Assembly (NCBI GenBank): GCA_918026815.1
Contig: CAKJVC010000010.1
Span: 1,180,501 to 1,244,500 of the forward strand
From: Chalara sp. BL73
Taxonomy: Eukaryota > Ascomycota > Leotiomycetes > Helotiales
Direction: 5' to 3'
DNA length: 64,000 bases
In this document: positions 32,495 to 43,017 of the stretch, one piece after another
Layout of the letters: every line of letters starts with the position of its first letter
Position numbering within the stretch: position 1 is the stretch's first letter
Position numbers and translations under genes: made by a program
The notes under the pieces: generated by a model
Database searches by the model: none
What the model saw: the letters and a program-made list of their open reading frames with translations, nothing else
What the model was told of the DNA's origin: nothing

Positions 32495-33020
32495 GGCCAT
32501 ATAAGGCATGGTATAACGACCAACGTGCAACAACGCAAAATGGGGTAATCAAATATAATAATTGATCAAATTGCAAATTGCAAGTCGAAATCATTAACTT
32601 AATAACTTAGTGCTTTTTAACTTTTTCAGGCCCCTCGCCGTTCTTGGCTCTTTCGACATTCCTGGCGCTCTCGACTTTCCTGGTTCTTGACGTTCCTGGT
32701 GTCACGACACGCGCTGTGGATCTACAGATACAGAGGGTAACGGTGGTATCATACGAGAATCTATAGCTAGGGAAGGAAAAGGAGCTCGAGGAGAGCAGGC
32801 TATATATACACGAGGCGCTCCGAGAGCTCGGCTAATATAGGTCACGTGTGCTTGGGAGCACGGGACGTGACACAGGAACGGCGAGGGGCCTAAAAAAGTT
32901 AAAAGCACTAAGTTATTAATTTAATGATTTCGATTTGCGATTTGCAATTTGACCAATTATTATATTTGATTACCCTATTTTGCATTGTTGCACGTTGGTC
33001 GTTAGTTCATGCCATACAAG
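32495..33020. repeat. Large imperfect inverted repeat (MITE-like)
   Basis: Left arm about 32505-32645 and right arm about 32876-33015 are inverted copies, sharing AACGACCAACGTGCAACA, then AATTGCAAATTGCAAGTCGA (right arm ATTGCAAATCGCAAATCGA), then AACTTAGTGCTTTTTAACTT, then CCCCTCGCCGTTC. The interior 32700-32875 begins GTGTCACGACAC and ends GTGACACAG. The left arm holds about four imperfect copies of a 17-bp TTCCTGG...TCTCGAC unit. No open frame is present. Confidence 0.8.
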
Positions 33021-33990
33021 CCCTGTATGACCACTAACACCCACAATGCAAAATCGGCCATCATACCACATCGGCAATCTCAAATCCACTTATCACGCCG
33101 TATGATTGCAACCAAGAAATCTGCAATCTGCCACTCACTACATCTTATCTTCGCATAGCCGTGTTTCAAGTCGAAGTTAGACATTTTTTATGTCATTTGG
33201 TTGTATGAAAGATGGGGACCTGCTCCTGCCTTGTTTTGCTATGTCTTGCGTTGCTGCGGGCCTGTCCCATCGCATCACATAATGCAATTGGATGTCGACA
33301 TGTGCGAAATGCATGATTACAGTGCAGCTGCTGCGCCATCAATAAGTAGTGAGAAGGTGAAGGGAAATAAGGCGCAGTTGGCGATCGCATACAACATTGG
33401 TAGGCAGATGATGTGGTGGCGACTGGCTGGTGCCAAGCGCTTAGAATTGCAGGGGTGGATGAGACGGAGTGATGGAAAGGCAGGGGCTGAGTATGGAAGA
33501 GGGTATGTTTGTTGGGTCGCAGAGGCGTTCGGAAGGATTTGAGTGAGAAGTGCAGAGGTAAAAAAAAAAAAGGTTTTCACTGGAAAGCCAAAGAGGCTAA
33601 CCCAAAAGAATGCAGCGATATGAATGCCATAAGCAAATAGAGTCCTACACCTTTCCCGTTCAGACAGGGGTAGTTAATTAGGTATTCATCGAAAAGCCAC
33701 TGATTAGAATCAGGTGCACTGTAGGGCAAACTCAAAACAATATGCAGACTTTTGTCTTACCCTATCAAGACTCAGATTTGTAAAGCCAACCGAACGAAAG
33801 TAGGAATCTTGCAATAACCAATGACAACTTATCAAAGTAGTTGCCCAGCATAATCCGCAGAGCCCTGAAGTCAAGCCCACTTTCACTAACCTTCCTTGCC
33901 CTCAAGTGCCATGCAACAATCGCGACTCCATGCTATCTACCTGTAATACTAAATAAAATATTCTCTTTTAAATTCCAAAACCAGCCTCGT
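33021..33990. other. No gene seen
   Basis: About 1 kb upstream of the Clr5-ankyrin pseudogene; short frames only. Confidence 0.45.
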
Positions 33991-36900
33991 CTGCCCAAGA
34001 TGCCTGGCACTCCCGGTATTAGGAGCAGGGCAGCTAACGACGCATTGTGGGAGAGCCACAAGTGCACAATTCAAGATATTTATATATACCAAGGCAAACC
34101 TACTGTATGTCATCGAATACATGGCTAGAGAGCATAGTTTCCAAAGAACGTACATTGCTTCTTGCTCTACAATAGCTTTTCAATAATTGATCGTCGTAAA
34201 ACAGTAAGGCCGAATATGAGAATGTTTTTAAAAAATGGAAATTTCGCAAGAATATTGCTGAAAAGGAATGGAAGTCACTTTCTTATAGAATCAAGAGGCG
34301 AGCCGGCGAAGGCAAACAGTCCAGCATCAACGTCGGAGATTATAATCTGAAAGCCTCAAGTATTCATATGGCGTTGAATCGTTGCACTTATCCCCAATAT
34401 TGGGATTTCTCACAAGCAGGTATGTGTCTTTGGGTTTCACTTTTCGTTTCCTTTATCTTACAGAAATTTCAAGTATCTAATGAATAATTTAACTTCAGAA
34501 AGCCATAATGAATGGGGTGAATCATCGCCGCAGCAACTTTATGTTGTCTTTACTCCCCCACCAACGCATACATACTTTCTAAATTTGGCGAACCTTCCTT
34601 GGTCTTGTTTAGTGCTTTTCATTAACAATTATGGTTAGTGAGGCTTCTTGTAATGCTGCTGGCAAGTTTGATGCTTATCCAAATAGTTCGTTCAAGACCC
34701 CCTGAAAATTCAATGGAGTCATCGGATATTACACTGCCTATACCGCATCACCAAACACAGGCCACGATCCTTTCCACGGATCACCACAGCCACCCGTTGC
34801 TATTCCTTGATGCCCAACATACCAAATTGCCTGCCAGATTTGAAATGGCCCTATAATTCAACTCTCGAAAAACAAGATCGTCGCTTAGAGCTTCTTAAGA
34901 TGGCTGTCTATCTACTCTCGAACAATTTAGAAATTGTCGATATAAAGGACACTGGAGATACCGAAAACAATAAAACCATTAGCTCAATTATGATCGAGCT
35001 TTGTCGTTCCCAGGACAATCTCTCCTTTTTGAGACGTTTACTAGCCAATGGCCAGTGTACGGTTAAAGCCATGGCTGAGAAGCTTCTGGTATGCGCTGTC
35101 AATGCAAACGATAATCTCTTGGCAGAAATTCTTCTAGATGCAGGGGCAAATCCAAACGGAATGTTTGGCGATCTACAACGCCCCCTAGCTATTGCAATAC
35201 TCCGAAATAACGAGAACCTTGTAGCCTTGCTTGTTCAAAGGGGAGCAGATGTGGATTCAACTGCATGGTTTGAGCCAAAAAAGAGTCAGAATACCTTGCT
35301 CAGCAGAGGTCACTATCATGCTTCTATGCTTAATCTAGCCATTGAAACGAACCGGCTAACCATAGCCCGCATTATGCTTGACAACAATGCTGGCCAGCAA
35401 GCTGTCCAAATGAGGTCACAATGGTCGCTGTGGTCGCCCCTCGCAGTTGCTGTCTTCCTTGAAAATATCACAGCTGTCGACTTGCTCTTGCAGTGTGAGC
35501 AGGGAGGATATTGGGTCTGGTCTGCGGGTTCCGTTTTAGGATGCTGGGATTATTACAACTTTACGTGCCTTGAAGTCGCCACAAGTACTGGAAATCTCCT
35601 ACTAGTGGAGCTAATGCTCCAGAAATATGGATTCCACGTAGATCTGCCTTCAATGGGCCTCAGGAAATGCCTTCCGGCAGCATCGCACAGCGGTAACGAA
35701 CAGCTTGTCAACTTTTTGATATCTAAGGGGGCTTCTATATCCGATAAATCCACAGATGGTAGATTGCCTCTCGAGTTATCTTGTGAATCAGGCAACATCC
35801 AGATGGCGAAGCTTCTGCTTAGCCTCGGAGCGGACCCAAATTGGCTTTCATTGGCTAGGGTAAAGAGCCAAGAGCCAACTGCTATACAAATTGCCGCGCG
35901 GGACGGAAACTCGTCTCTCATACAATTGCTGCTTGCCTATGGTGCAAGAATCAACGACCGGCCATTTAAAAGAACATACTGGGAACTAAATTACGAGGAT
36001 TTTGGGAATTCTACCCTAGAAGCTGGTCTTCTAAGTGGCGATCTCGTTGCGGTGTATAAATTGCTGGAAGCTGGTGCATATGAGGCCCATGTTGAGGCTA
36101 GCAAATCGTATGAACCGTATGCAATGACAGTTCTCCAGATTGCGTGCCTTCAAGGATGGCTTGATATTGCTAAATTACTTGTTTCATATGGTGCCGAGAT
36201 GCATGAAGCTGCGGATGCCTCATTCTTTGGCGCTACGGCACTGACGGCTGCTATAAGCTCTGGCAATTGCGACCTCGTCATGTACTTATTGGAACACGGT
36301 GTTAGTGTTAACAGCCCATCTAAGAGTGATCCAGCACCGAGCCCCCTACAGGTTGTTGTCTAATATGCCGAGTTTGCTATGGTGGAATACCTGGTTGAGC
36401 TTGGTGCTGACACAAACGGCTCTGGCGCACTTTGGGCCGCTCTACAGAAAGATGATCTCCAGTGTGTCACCTTTATTATCAACAGCAATCTTTCTACACT
36501 AGCCATGAGAAGTGAGCAAAATAATGAGAAGCTTAATGATTATGGGCGTGCTGCTCTTGCTCAAGCAGCCTTGGATAAAAATTCTAAGATGGTCCGGATG
36601 CTACTAGAAGCTGGAATTGATACCAAGCATGCTCCGATGCAACAGCTCTGCAATTTTCTACCGTTCGATATGCCTGCTAAATTTCCGCCTGATGATCATG
36701 CAATCACCGTGGCCGTGAAAGCGGGTGATCTTGATACGACAGATATATTGCTAAGATATGGTGCACCTATTGACGTACCTAGTAGGATCTTCTTTAACCC
36801 CAAAAATTCAATCCTAGCTCACCTGCCTATCATGGCACCAAATGAATTGAGCATACTGCGTCTACTTGCTAGTCATGGAGCCAGACTCAATGCCTATGGT

Positions 36901-37776
36901 TATTATAACAGTGTCGAACAAACACTACTCCAAGCGGCAATTTGGAATCAGTGTTTAGACATGGTCCATTACCTTATTTCCGTGGGAGTGAATATCAATA
37001 CTCCAGCGATTTCTAGGTATGGGAGGACCCCCCTACAAACGGCTTCATCTAAGAATTTGGACGATATTGTCAAGCTCCTACTGAAGAAAGGGGCAGACGT
37101 CAACGCTCCCCCAGCCCAGAGACAAGGAGCAACAGCACTTCAATTTGCGGTCATGCATGGGAATTTCAAGATCTTACAAATGCTGCTTGATGCTGGAGCA
37201 GAATTATATGTAAAGCGAGGAAAAATAAATGGTCACACAGCGCTCGAAATTGCAGCACACCATGGCCGTCTAGACATGGTACATCTCTTGCTCGACCAAG
37301 CCGCTAACATTGATGATGGTTATTTCGAACATCAACTATGTCGTGCTATAAGAATGGCCCAGACTAAGGGGCATTTTGTCATTGTTAAACTTCTTCGAGA
37401 ATATCAAGAACGATGATTCGGAACATCCCAATGTCTGGAGCACGAAAGCTATCTAGTACGCCGTTTTCACAGTTGGATGGGCGAACATGTAGGGTTAAAC
37501 GATACACACGACTATGATGAATATATATACGACCGTGATTCCAGTGGCTCTGATACTGAGAGCAATGAACAGAATTTCACAGAGGACGATACGGACGATT
37601 CGGAGATTGTCGAAGTCTCAGAGGTGGAAGACCAAGGCTGTTTATTGGAAAAAGACTCATCTTCTCCGGTCTTCGACTTTGGTGATAATACAGTCCTCTA
37701 CTACGAAAATCCGCTTAAGCCGGAAGTATGGGAGCCGGGAGTCACAGCAACCGACGAAGTTCCGTTGAATTTGTAA
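33991..37776 (+). pseudogene. Clr5-domain ankyrin-repeat gene, recently disabled
   Basis: An N-terminal Clr5 domain (PF14420) is readable from MPGTPGIRSRAANDALWESH, through YVIEYMAREHSFQRT, then across a 55-bp intron (34150-34204) into AEYENVFKKWKFRKN. Further likely introns are 34420-34498 and 34634-34686. One frame from 34857 to 37776 carries about a dozen ankyrin repeats, for example TALQFAVMHGNFKILQMLLD and TPLQTASSKNLDDIVKLLLK, ending in an acidic tail. Four lesions are visible: a frameshift near 34105 (loss of two bases), a frameshift near 34855 (one base), TAA at 36361 (CAA expected) and TGA at 37414 (CGA expected). Both stops are single C-to-T changes. Proteins of this type are abundant in fungal accessory regions; their role is mostly unknown. 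Confidence 0.8.
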
Positions 37777-37932
37777 CGTAGTTCACAAGCGAGCCGACCG
37801 CACAAGTCCACCGGTCAAATTTCTTGGCATTGCACGTACAAATCAACTTCATGCAAATGGTTTGTCGGTGGAAAGAATCTGATACGCATCAAAGTTTCAG
37901 CTCCTTTATATTAATCATTTAGGAGAGTCCTC

Positions 37933-38090
37933 AGTCACGGTTAGCACGTGACTAATTCGCGTATGTTCCCTAATTGGAACTAGTAGCACTTGGCCTGAGG
38001 GTCAGACTTAGTTGAGAGTTTTTTCCAGAGCTCCACCTCTTCTCCTTAGTTTAGTATTTTCGTATTGAAGCACCTACAACCCGCCTTTCC
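37933..38090 (+). mobile_element. LTR remnant, family E, in the HET promoter
   Basis: Matches 49682-49830 and 49470-49512: TCACGGTTAGCACG (TCACGATTAGCACA in the partner), GTTCCCTAATTGGAACTAG (GTTCCTTAATTGGGACCAG), and an end block CTTAGTTTAGTATTTTCGTA (CTTTAGTTTAGAATCTTCGT). It ends about 60 bp before the ATG of the HET gene and so forms its proximal promoter and 5' leader. Confidence 0.65.
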
Positions 38091-38152
38091 AAACTCATAG
38101 AACCGTGTTCGTGACAGATTCAACCGTTTCAGCTTTCGAGCAAGAGAACGCA

Positions 38153-39931
38153 ATGGCAAGGCAATTAGTGGGGCACACACTCCCCTCTACGAAAGAAACC
38201 GATTTACTGGAGCATCTCCCTAAGTCTCTATTTGTTTATAGCCCGCTCGACTTCTCCGTCGACGGTACCCGACTTCTGGTCCTCGAACCAGCTGAAGACA
38301 TAAACTCCTTAATACATTGCAAACTTCAACATGTCACATTCTCTCAAAAGCCCAAATATGAAGCCTTGTCTTATACCTGGGGTAGCGAGATCGTCCGCCA
38401 CGGCATTTGTATTAATGGGAAAGATTTCGAAGTTGGACAGAATCTCTTTGACGCTCTGAGACATTTACGAGATCCTCTGCGTAGCAGGACGCTGTGGGTC
38501 GATGCAATATGTATCAATCAATCTGATGTGCCTGAGAAGAATCATCAAATAGGCATCATGCCATTCATATACATGCGTGCAAAGACTGTCTTGGTCTGGT
38601 TGGGTGTTCCGGAGGACGGAACAGATCAGCCGTTAAAGTGGGAAGAGACTTTTGGAAAGAGCGAAAAATTCACTTTCATGATTCAGGGCGCGAAAAACAT
38701 GCTGTATACTCTGTGTGATAATCCATACTGGAAAAGAGTTTGGATTATCCAGGAGCTGGCCCTTGCGAAGAAGCTTCTTGTACATTACGGAGCTTGTACA
38801 GTGGACTGGATGACTTTCATTAAAAAGATCCAGTCTTATCACGACCTGAATGAAAGTTTACCAGTGAAATTGCAGAAACAACTAGACGAGAAATACGAGA
38901 ATAGTCACAAGCTACAAGCTTTGATTGAAAGTCACCAAGACTCACTATGCAAAGAGGCGAGAGATCACATATATGGTTTTGTTGGGTTAGCAGTTGACTG
39001 TCAAGAGGGGTTTCCTACGGATTACGGCAAGAGTCTATATGAAGTGTGGAAGGATGTTATTAGGTTCAAGAATGCAGGCCAATCAGGCGTTTTGGAAAGC
39101 TCGTTCGAGGAACCTGAAATTGACACACTGCGTTTTGGGAGGCTTGTCCTAAGGCTACTTGGAGGGCCGAATATTATAACTACGGACGAGGTTGCCCGTG
39201 ATATTTCATCATCACTTGAAGTTCATCAAAAAAACAGATCGGGGCTTGAGCACGATGAAATTCTAATCCCGGCACAAATTGCAGGAAAGATTGTTCACCT
39301 GGGTCCTACTTACCACGAAGCCATGTCAAATCTCAAGGCGATGAGTTCTTGGAGAGCTAGCATCAATCGCTATCTTCAAGAATATGAGCGGCCCTCAGCG
39401 AGGGAAGAGAGTGAATTGTTCTTAGAGCTCTTAGAGGATGCAGAGGAAGAGGATCTAAATATTGTTTTTCCTTTTGACAGAGAGATTGTCTGCCCAATAT
39501 CTGAGACACCTGAATGTATAGAAAGAGTCAACCAGGATTGCAACCCGATAGATAATTCAGCCCTCTCTGCGGACTCGAAGTCGATTTCAAAGGACCCCAG
39601 CCTATTCCTGCTTGGAGGAGTTTTTGACTATGGCGACGGTTCAGCTGGCAAGGTTGGACTTGCGCCAGCTAATGCGAGAGTAGGGGACTACGTCTTCTTA
39701 ATCGACGGGATTGAGAAAGCTATTGTAGTAAGACAGGAGGCAGGTCAGGTCAGAGTTGTTGGGACTGCAGCTAGTGCGGATAATCGATACTTGGCTCGGG
39801 AAGTAAAAGAAGGGGGGTTGAAGAGGGAGAAGAGGTTTGGGACTAGGAGTTTCAAGTACAAGAGTATTGATCGTACAGATAGACTTGATTTATTCGTAGA
39901 TATTGCGACTGCATATCAACTGGCGAGTTAA
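38153..39931 (+). CDS. HET-domain protein (intact)
   Basis: A 592-residue intronless protein starting at the first in-frame ATG (MARQLVGHTL). HET domain (PF06985) blocks in order: YEALSYTWGS (69-78), LWVDAICINQSDVPEKNHQI (114-133), KTVLVWLGVPEDGT (144-158), YWKRVWIIQELALAKKLLVH (about 194-213). The C-terminal part, with GDYVFLIDGIEKAIVVRQE, matches the beta-rich tail common to this HET subfamily. HET proteins are cytosolic sensors that trigger incompatibility cell death. The gene is undamaged, unlike the HET remnant at 113-927. Its promoter is a degraded family-E LTR. Confidence 0.92.
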   Translation: MARQLVGHTLPSTKETDLLEHLPKSLFVYSPLDFSVDGTRLLVLEPAEDINSLIHCKLQHVTFSQKPKYEALSYTWGSEIVRHGICINGKDFEVGQNLFDALRHLRDPLRSRTLWVDAICINQSDVPEKNHQIGIMPFIYMRAKTVLVWLGVPEDGTDQPLKWEETFGKSEKFTFMIQGAKNMLYTLCDNPYWKRVWIIQELALAKKLLVHYGACTVDWMTFIKKIQSYHDLNESLPVKLQKQLDEKYENSHKLQALIESHQDSLCKEARDHIYGFVGLAVDCQEGFPTDYGKSLYEVWKDVIRFKNAGQSGVLESSFEEPEIDTLRFGRLVLRLLGGPNIITTDEVARDISSSLEVHQKNRSGLEHDEILIPAQIAGKIVHLGPTYHEAMSNLKAMSSWRASINRYLQEYERPSAREESELFLELLEDAEEEDLNIVFPFDREIVCPISETPECIERVNQDCNPIDNSALSADSKSISKDPSLFLLGGVFDYGDGSAGKVGLAPANARVGDYVFLIDGIEKAIVVRQEAGQVRVVGTAASADNRYLAREVKEGGLKREKRFGTRSFKYKSIDRTDRLDLFVDIATAYQLAS

Positions 39932-40711
39932 AGGTATTTTTCAGAACATAATAACAAACTATAAGAACCCCCTAGTTTAGATACTACAATGAAAATCAAC
40001 ATTATGGTTGGAGTATCAATTTGAGATGTAAGTGGAATATTAGGGCAATCATTATTTGAGACATTACCGGATAGAGGCCCAAAGGAACTGCGTTCAGATT
40101 TTGGTCTTTTGGCGTCCGCCAGAGCATATGGTCACACTACAACAGCACCGAAGAGGAAAGGCTAGGGTTAGGGCTAACCCTAAGCAGGATATGAAATGTT
40201 GGGTCGATTGGATTAGGCCGTTTCTGTAATGCTTTGGCCAACATTTGTCGAGGCAAACTATTGTCGAAATTGATAACGATGGCTGTGTAGAAAATGGCTG
40301 TGTAGAAAATGGGGTAGCTCATTAAAGAATGCTTACCCGAATGGCTATCGAGAGGCACGATGCCATCTCACTAGTCATTTGAGGGCTAAAAGAAGGCGAT
40401 TTTTATGGGAATCTGAGTAGTGGGACGGTGATTACTTTATTGGCTCACGCGATGCAGATGAATTCTTAATTGAGTATGCCCTCAAGTAACAGCAATAGAT
40501 AAAAATGGATAAGTCGAGGTCTTTTCCGTGAACCAAACCTTCTCGTAATCTAGGTTATGTGAGCAGCATTCCAAGTATTGACCCTTCACAAATCATTTAC
40601 AGATTACACGTTCCTCAGAATGCCATATCCACACCTTTTCTAGTCATAAATCGCCCCCTGGGTGGATAGCATTGACTGTCACCGGTATCCCTTTTTTTTT
40701 CGTATTCTTTG
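39932..40711. other. Spacer with telomere-like motif
   Basis: No gene recognised. It contains a head-to-head telomere-like sequence at 40162-40184 and a tandem duplication of AAATGGCTGTGTAG near 40290. Confidence 0.5.
40162..40184. repeat. Head-to-head interstitial telomere-type repeat
   Basis: Reads TAGGGTTAGGG followed directly by CTAACCCTAA, two units of the fungal telomere repeat TTAGGG facing two inverted units. It is short and could arise by chance or from a fusion/repair event. Confidence 0.6.
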
Positions 40712-40905
40712 TGTAGGAAGTAGGGGTTTACGGATCCACATACGACCCACCGGGTCACGTGGTCCGCACAACCCCCATTTTGTAGAATCTAGAGTAGAAC
40801 CTAATACAACAACCATCATTACCATATCCATCAAGAGCAAGAGCGTGGCCTACAAAGTAGAGCTGCGCCTTTTGCCCCGTGGAAGGTAAGCCCGTGATAC
40901 CAACA
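40712..40905 (+). mobile_element. Solo LTR, family C, copy 2
   Basis: Nearly identical to 29767-29960, with perfect 5-bp target duplications CTTTG at 40707-40711 and 40906-40910. The high similarity of the two copies indicates recent activity. No internal sequence is attached. Confidence 0.95.
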
Positions 40906-41199
40906 CTTTGGCGATGGTGGCTGTCAACTGACTAACACCTGCCTTAGCAAGGCAGTATGCAATGTTTGTACCAAAGCCGTTGTTTGTGCACGTATAAGTA
41001 AAATGCCCTTAGATGGCAGATGTCATACAGTGTTACCTGTGATTGATGCCAGGTCGGATGATATGTTGATGATTTTCCGATGCAGAGCCTAGCAGCTGTT
41101 CTGCTTTCTGGGACGTGCCAAAAAGAAAGCTGTATCGAGTTCAGCTGCTTTGTTAGAGGGAGAAATAGCTATCGCCGAGCGTGTCGTGACGTGGACCGG

Positions 41200-41596
41200 G
41201 TAGCATGTTAGAGAGCTGTTCGGCAGACTTTCGTACGTGCTTTAAGAAGATGCCGAAGATCGAGGCGGCAAATGCGAGCTGAGTCCCTAAGTGCTAAAAA
41301 GTCTAACAAGTATACTGGGAAAGGAATCCCGGCTTTTTTGTATAGGATCGGGAAAAGGGTGGTTCGGTAAGTTGGCAGTATTGCCCTGGCGCTTGAGATT
41401 AGTGCTTTTTGAAAAGCTTTTAGGATCTCTTGTTGGCTGTTGCTAATAGGCTCGGATTTGAAGTGCCGAGTAGCTCCTGGCCACCAGGTTTGAGCCCGGT
41501 TGAATGCTACAGGCAGCACGCATGCCGTTACTGTACGCCGAAGCAACGCTGGGGAAACTCCTCGGGCAGTGTTTCCAAGTCGAGCGAGAGCCTGGC
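41200..41596 (-). mobile_element. LINE (Tad1-like) fragment
   Basis: Minus-strand frame encodes the segment between reverse transcriptase and RNase H of a Tad-type LINE: VSPALLRRTVTACVLPVAF, then AQTWWPGATR, then ISSARAILPTYRTTLFPILY and RICRLDLRHLL. It is cut at 41597 by a family-B LTR. The WWPG and ARA(I/V)LP.YRTT motifs are characteristic. Confidence 0.75.
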
Positions 41597-41852
41597 TGTC
41601 ACGGCCCTGGCCTTCTCTGGCTTGGGGCTTGACACCGGATGCCCCAGAGCTCGGACGGAGCTCAGCACCGGACACCGCAAAGCTCGCCTATCCTGGCCTC
41701 CGGCCAGTTCCTGTATATAGAGCACTGCTTTCCTTCCCTTCTTCTGTCCGTAGCTTGTTCTCTTAGTTATGACAATTGATAGTTGTTTACACCTCTGAGT
41801 CCTTCCACCTGGATCTACGGATCGAGATTCTTGTTCAGCTTGAGTTGTTACA
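41597..41852 (+). mobile_element. Solo LTR, family B
   Basis: TGTCACGGCCCTGG to GAGTTGTTACA, including the CTGTATATAGAGCACTGC box and GACAATTGATAG. Flanks CTGGC and GGGGT do not match, so one side is rearranged; the left side cuts LINE sequence. Confidence 0.85.
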
Positions 41853-41891
41853 GGGGTAGCTCACAGTCGATTTGGGTTTCAGGGCCTATTT

Positions 41892-42308
41892 TGTAACAAC
41901 TCAAGTCAAACAGGGATGATAGAACATGAAATACACAGTGATAATCAGAAGGTGTTGAGAATGCCGTCAAACTCTCTATTGTTGTCTATGGCATACGTGT
42001 ATGAGGTGTGTTCTAGTAATTTGTGTGTGTGAAAAGTCTTTCGCACTAGCATTCTCCGCTTAGTCAAAGACATGTCAGCTACCTGGATCCTCAAATCCTA
42101 ACAAGGGATCTCGATCCATAGATCTTTGGCAGAAGGACTCAAAAGTGTGAACAACTATCAATTGTCATAACTAAGAGAACAAGCTACGGACAGAAGAAGG
42201 GAAGGAAAGCAGGGCTCTATATACAGGAACTGGCCGGAGGCCAGGATAAGCGAGCTCTGTGGTGTCCGGTGCCAAGCTCCAAGTGAAAAAGGGGCCAGGG
42301 CCGTGACA
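41892..42308 (-). mobile_element. Family-B LTR split by another LTR
   Basis: The LTR begins TGTAACAACTCAAG at 41892, is interrupted after 41916 by a 187-bp insert (41917-42103), resumes at 42104 with AGGGATCTCGATCC and ends CCGTGACA at 42308. No outer target duplication is visible (TATTT versus CTGAG). Confidence 0.85.
41917..42103. mobile_element. Nested solo LTR, family D
   Basis: A 187-bp insert beginning TGATAGAACATG and ending CCTAACA inside a family-B LTR, with 5-bp target duplications AGGGA at 41912-41916 and 42104-42108. No second copy is seen in the window, so the family is defined only by its TG...CA ends and duplication. Confidence 0.75.
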
Positions 42309-42564
42309 CTGAGGGCGTGTTGAAAGGAAAGCGGCCGCTTTTTCGGGCCGGTTGGCGCTATGCCGGAGGTCAGTAGAGGTGTAAGGAGGTGACTAGAGGT
42401 AGATCAAGGTAGCAAATTGAGTAAAATGTGTGTGGAAGCGCTGTTCCGTGTTGTTGTTCCGTGGTTGACTTGTTCTTATGTATTCATTCTTCTAAGTCTA
42501 TTGCTACGTGCAAGAGTATATGCCCATGTGGTCCGTGCGTCGCGGGGTGCTATTCACTCGTACA

Positions 42565-42853
42565 TGTCACGGCCCTGGCCTTCCTTGGCTTGGAGCTTGG
42601 CACCGGATGCTCCAGAGCTCGGACAGAGCTCAGTACCGGATGCTCCAGGGCTCCGGCGGAGCTCAGTACCGGACACCGCAGAGCTCGTCTATACTGGCCT
42701 CCGGCCAGTTCCTGTATATAGAGCACTGCTTTCCTTCCCTTCTTTTGTCCGTAGCTTGTTCTCTTAGTTATAACAATTGATAGTTGTTTACACCTCTGAG
42801 TCCTTCTACCTAGATCCACGGATCGAGATCCCTATTCAGCTTGAGTTGTTACA
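42565..42853 (+). mobile_element. Solo LTR, family B
   Basis: TGTCACGGCCCTGG to GAGTTGTTACA. Flanking pentamers GTACA and GTACC differ at one position. An internal duplication of a CTC(C)AG-rich unit around 42600-42665 lengthens this copy. Confidence 0.85.
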
Positions 42854-43017
42854 GTACCAACACTAATTGGCTCACAGCCATATAGTTCCTGACTGTCGCG
42901 TAGTCAATTCATTCATGGCTATGTCACGTAGTTAATTTCTGATAATTTACTTATTGATTTTTGAATACATCCTTAAACTTTAACAACTAACTGGGCTAGG
43001 GTCCTTGATGTTGAATA

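Noticed and set aside
41208..41675. A 155-codon open frame that looks like a gene.
   Set aside because: It is a chimera of a decayed LINE fragment and the edge of a family-B LTR.
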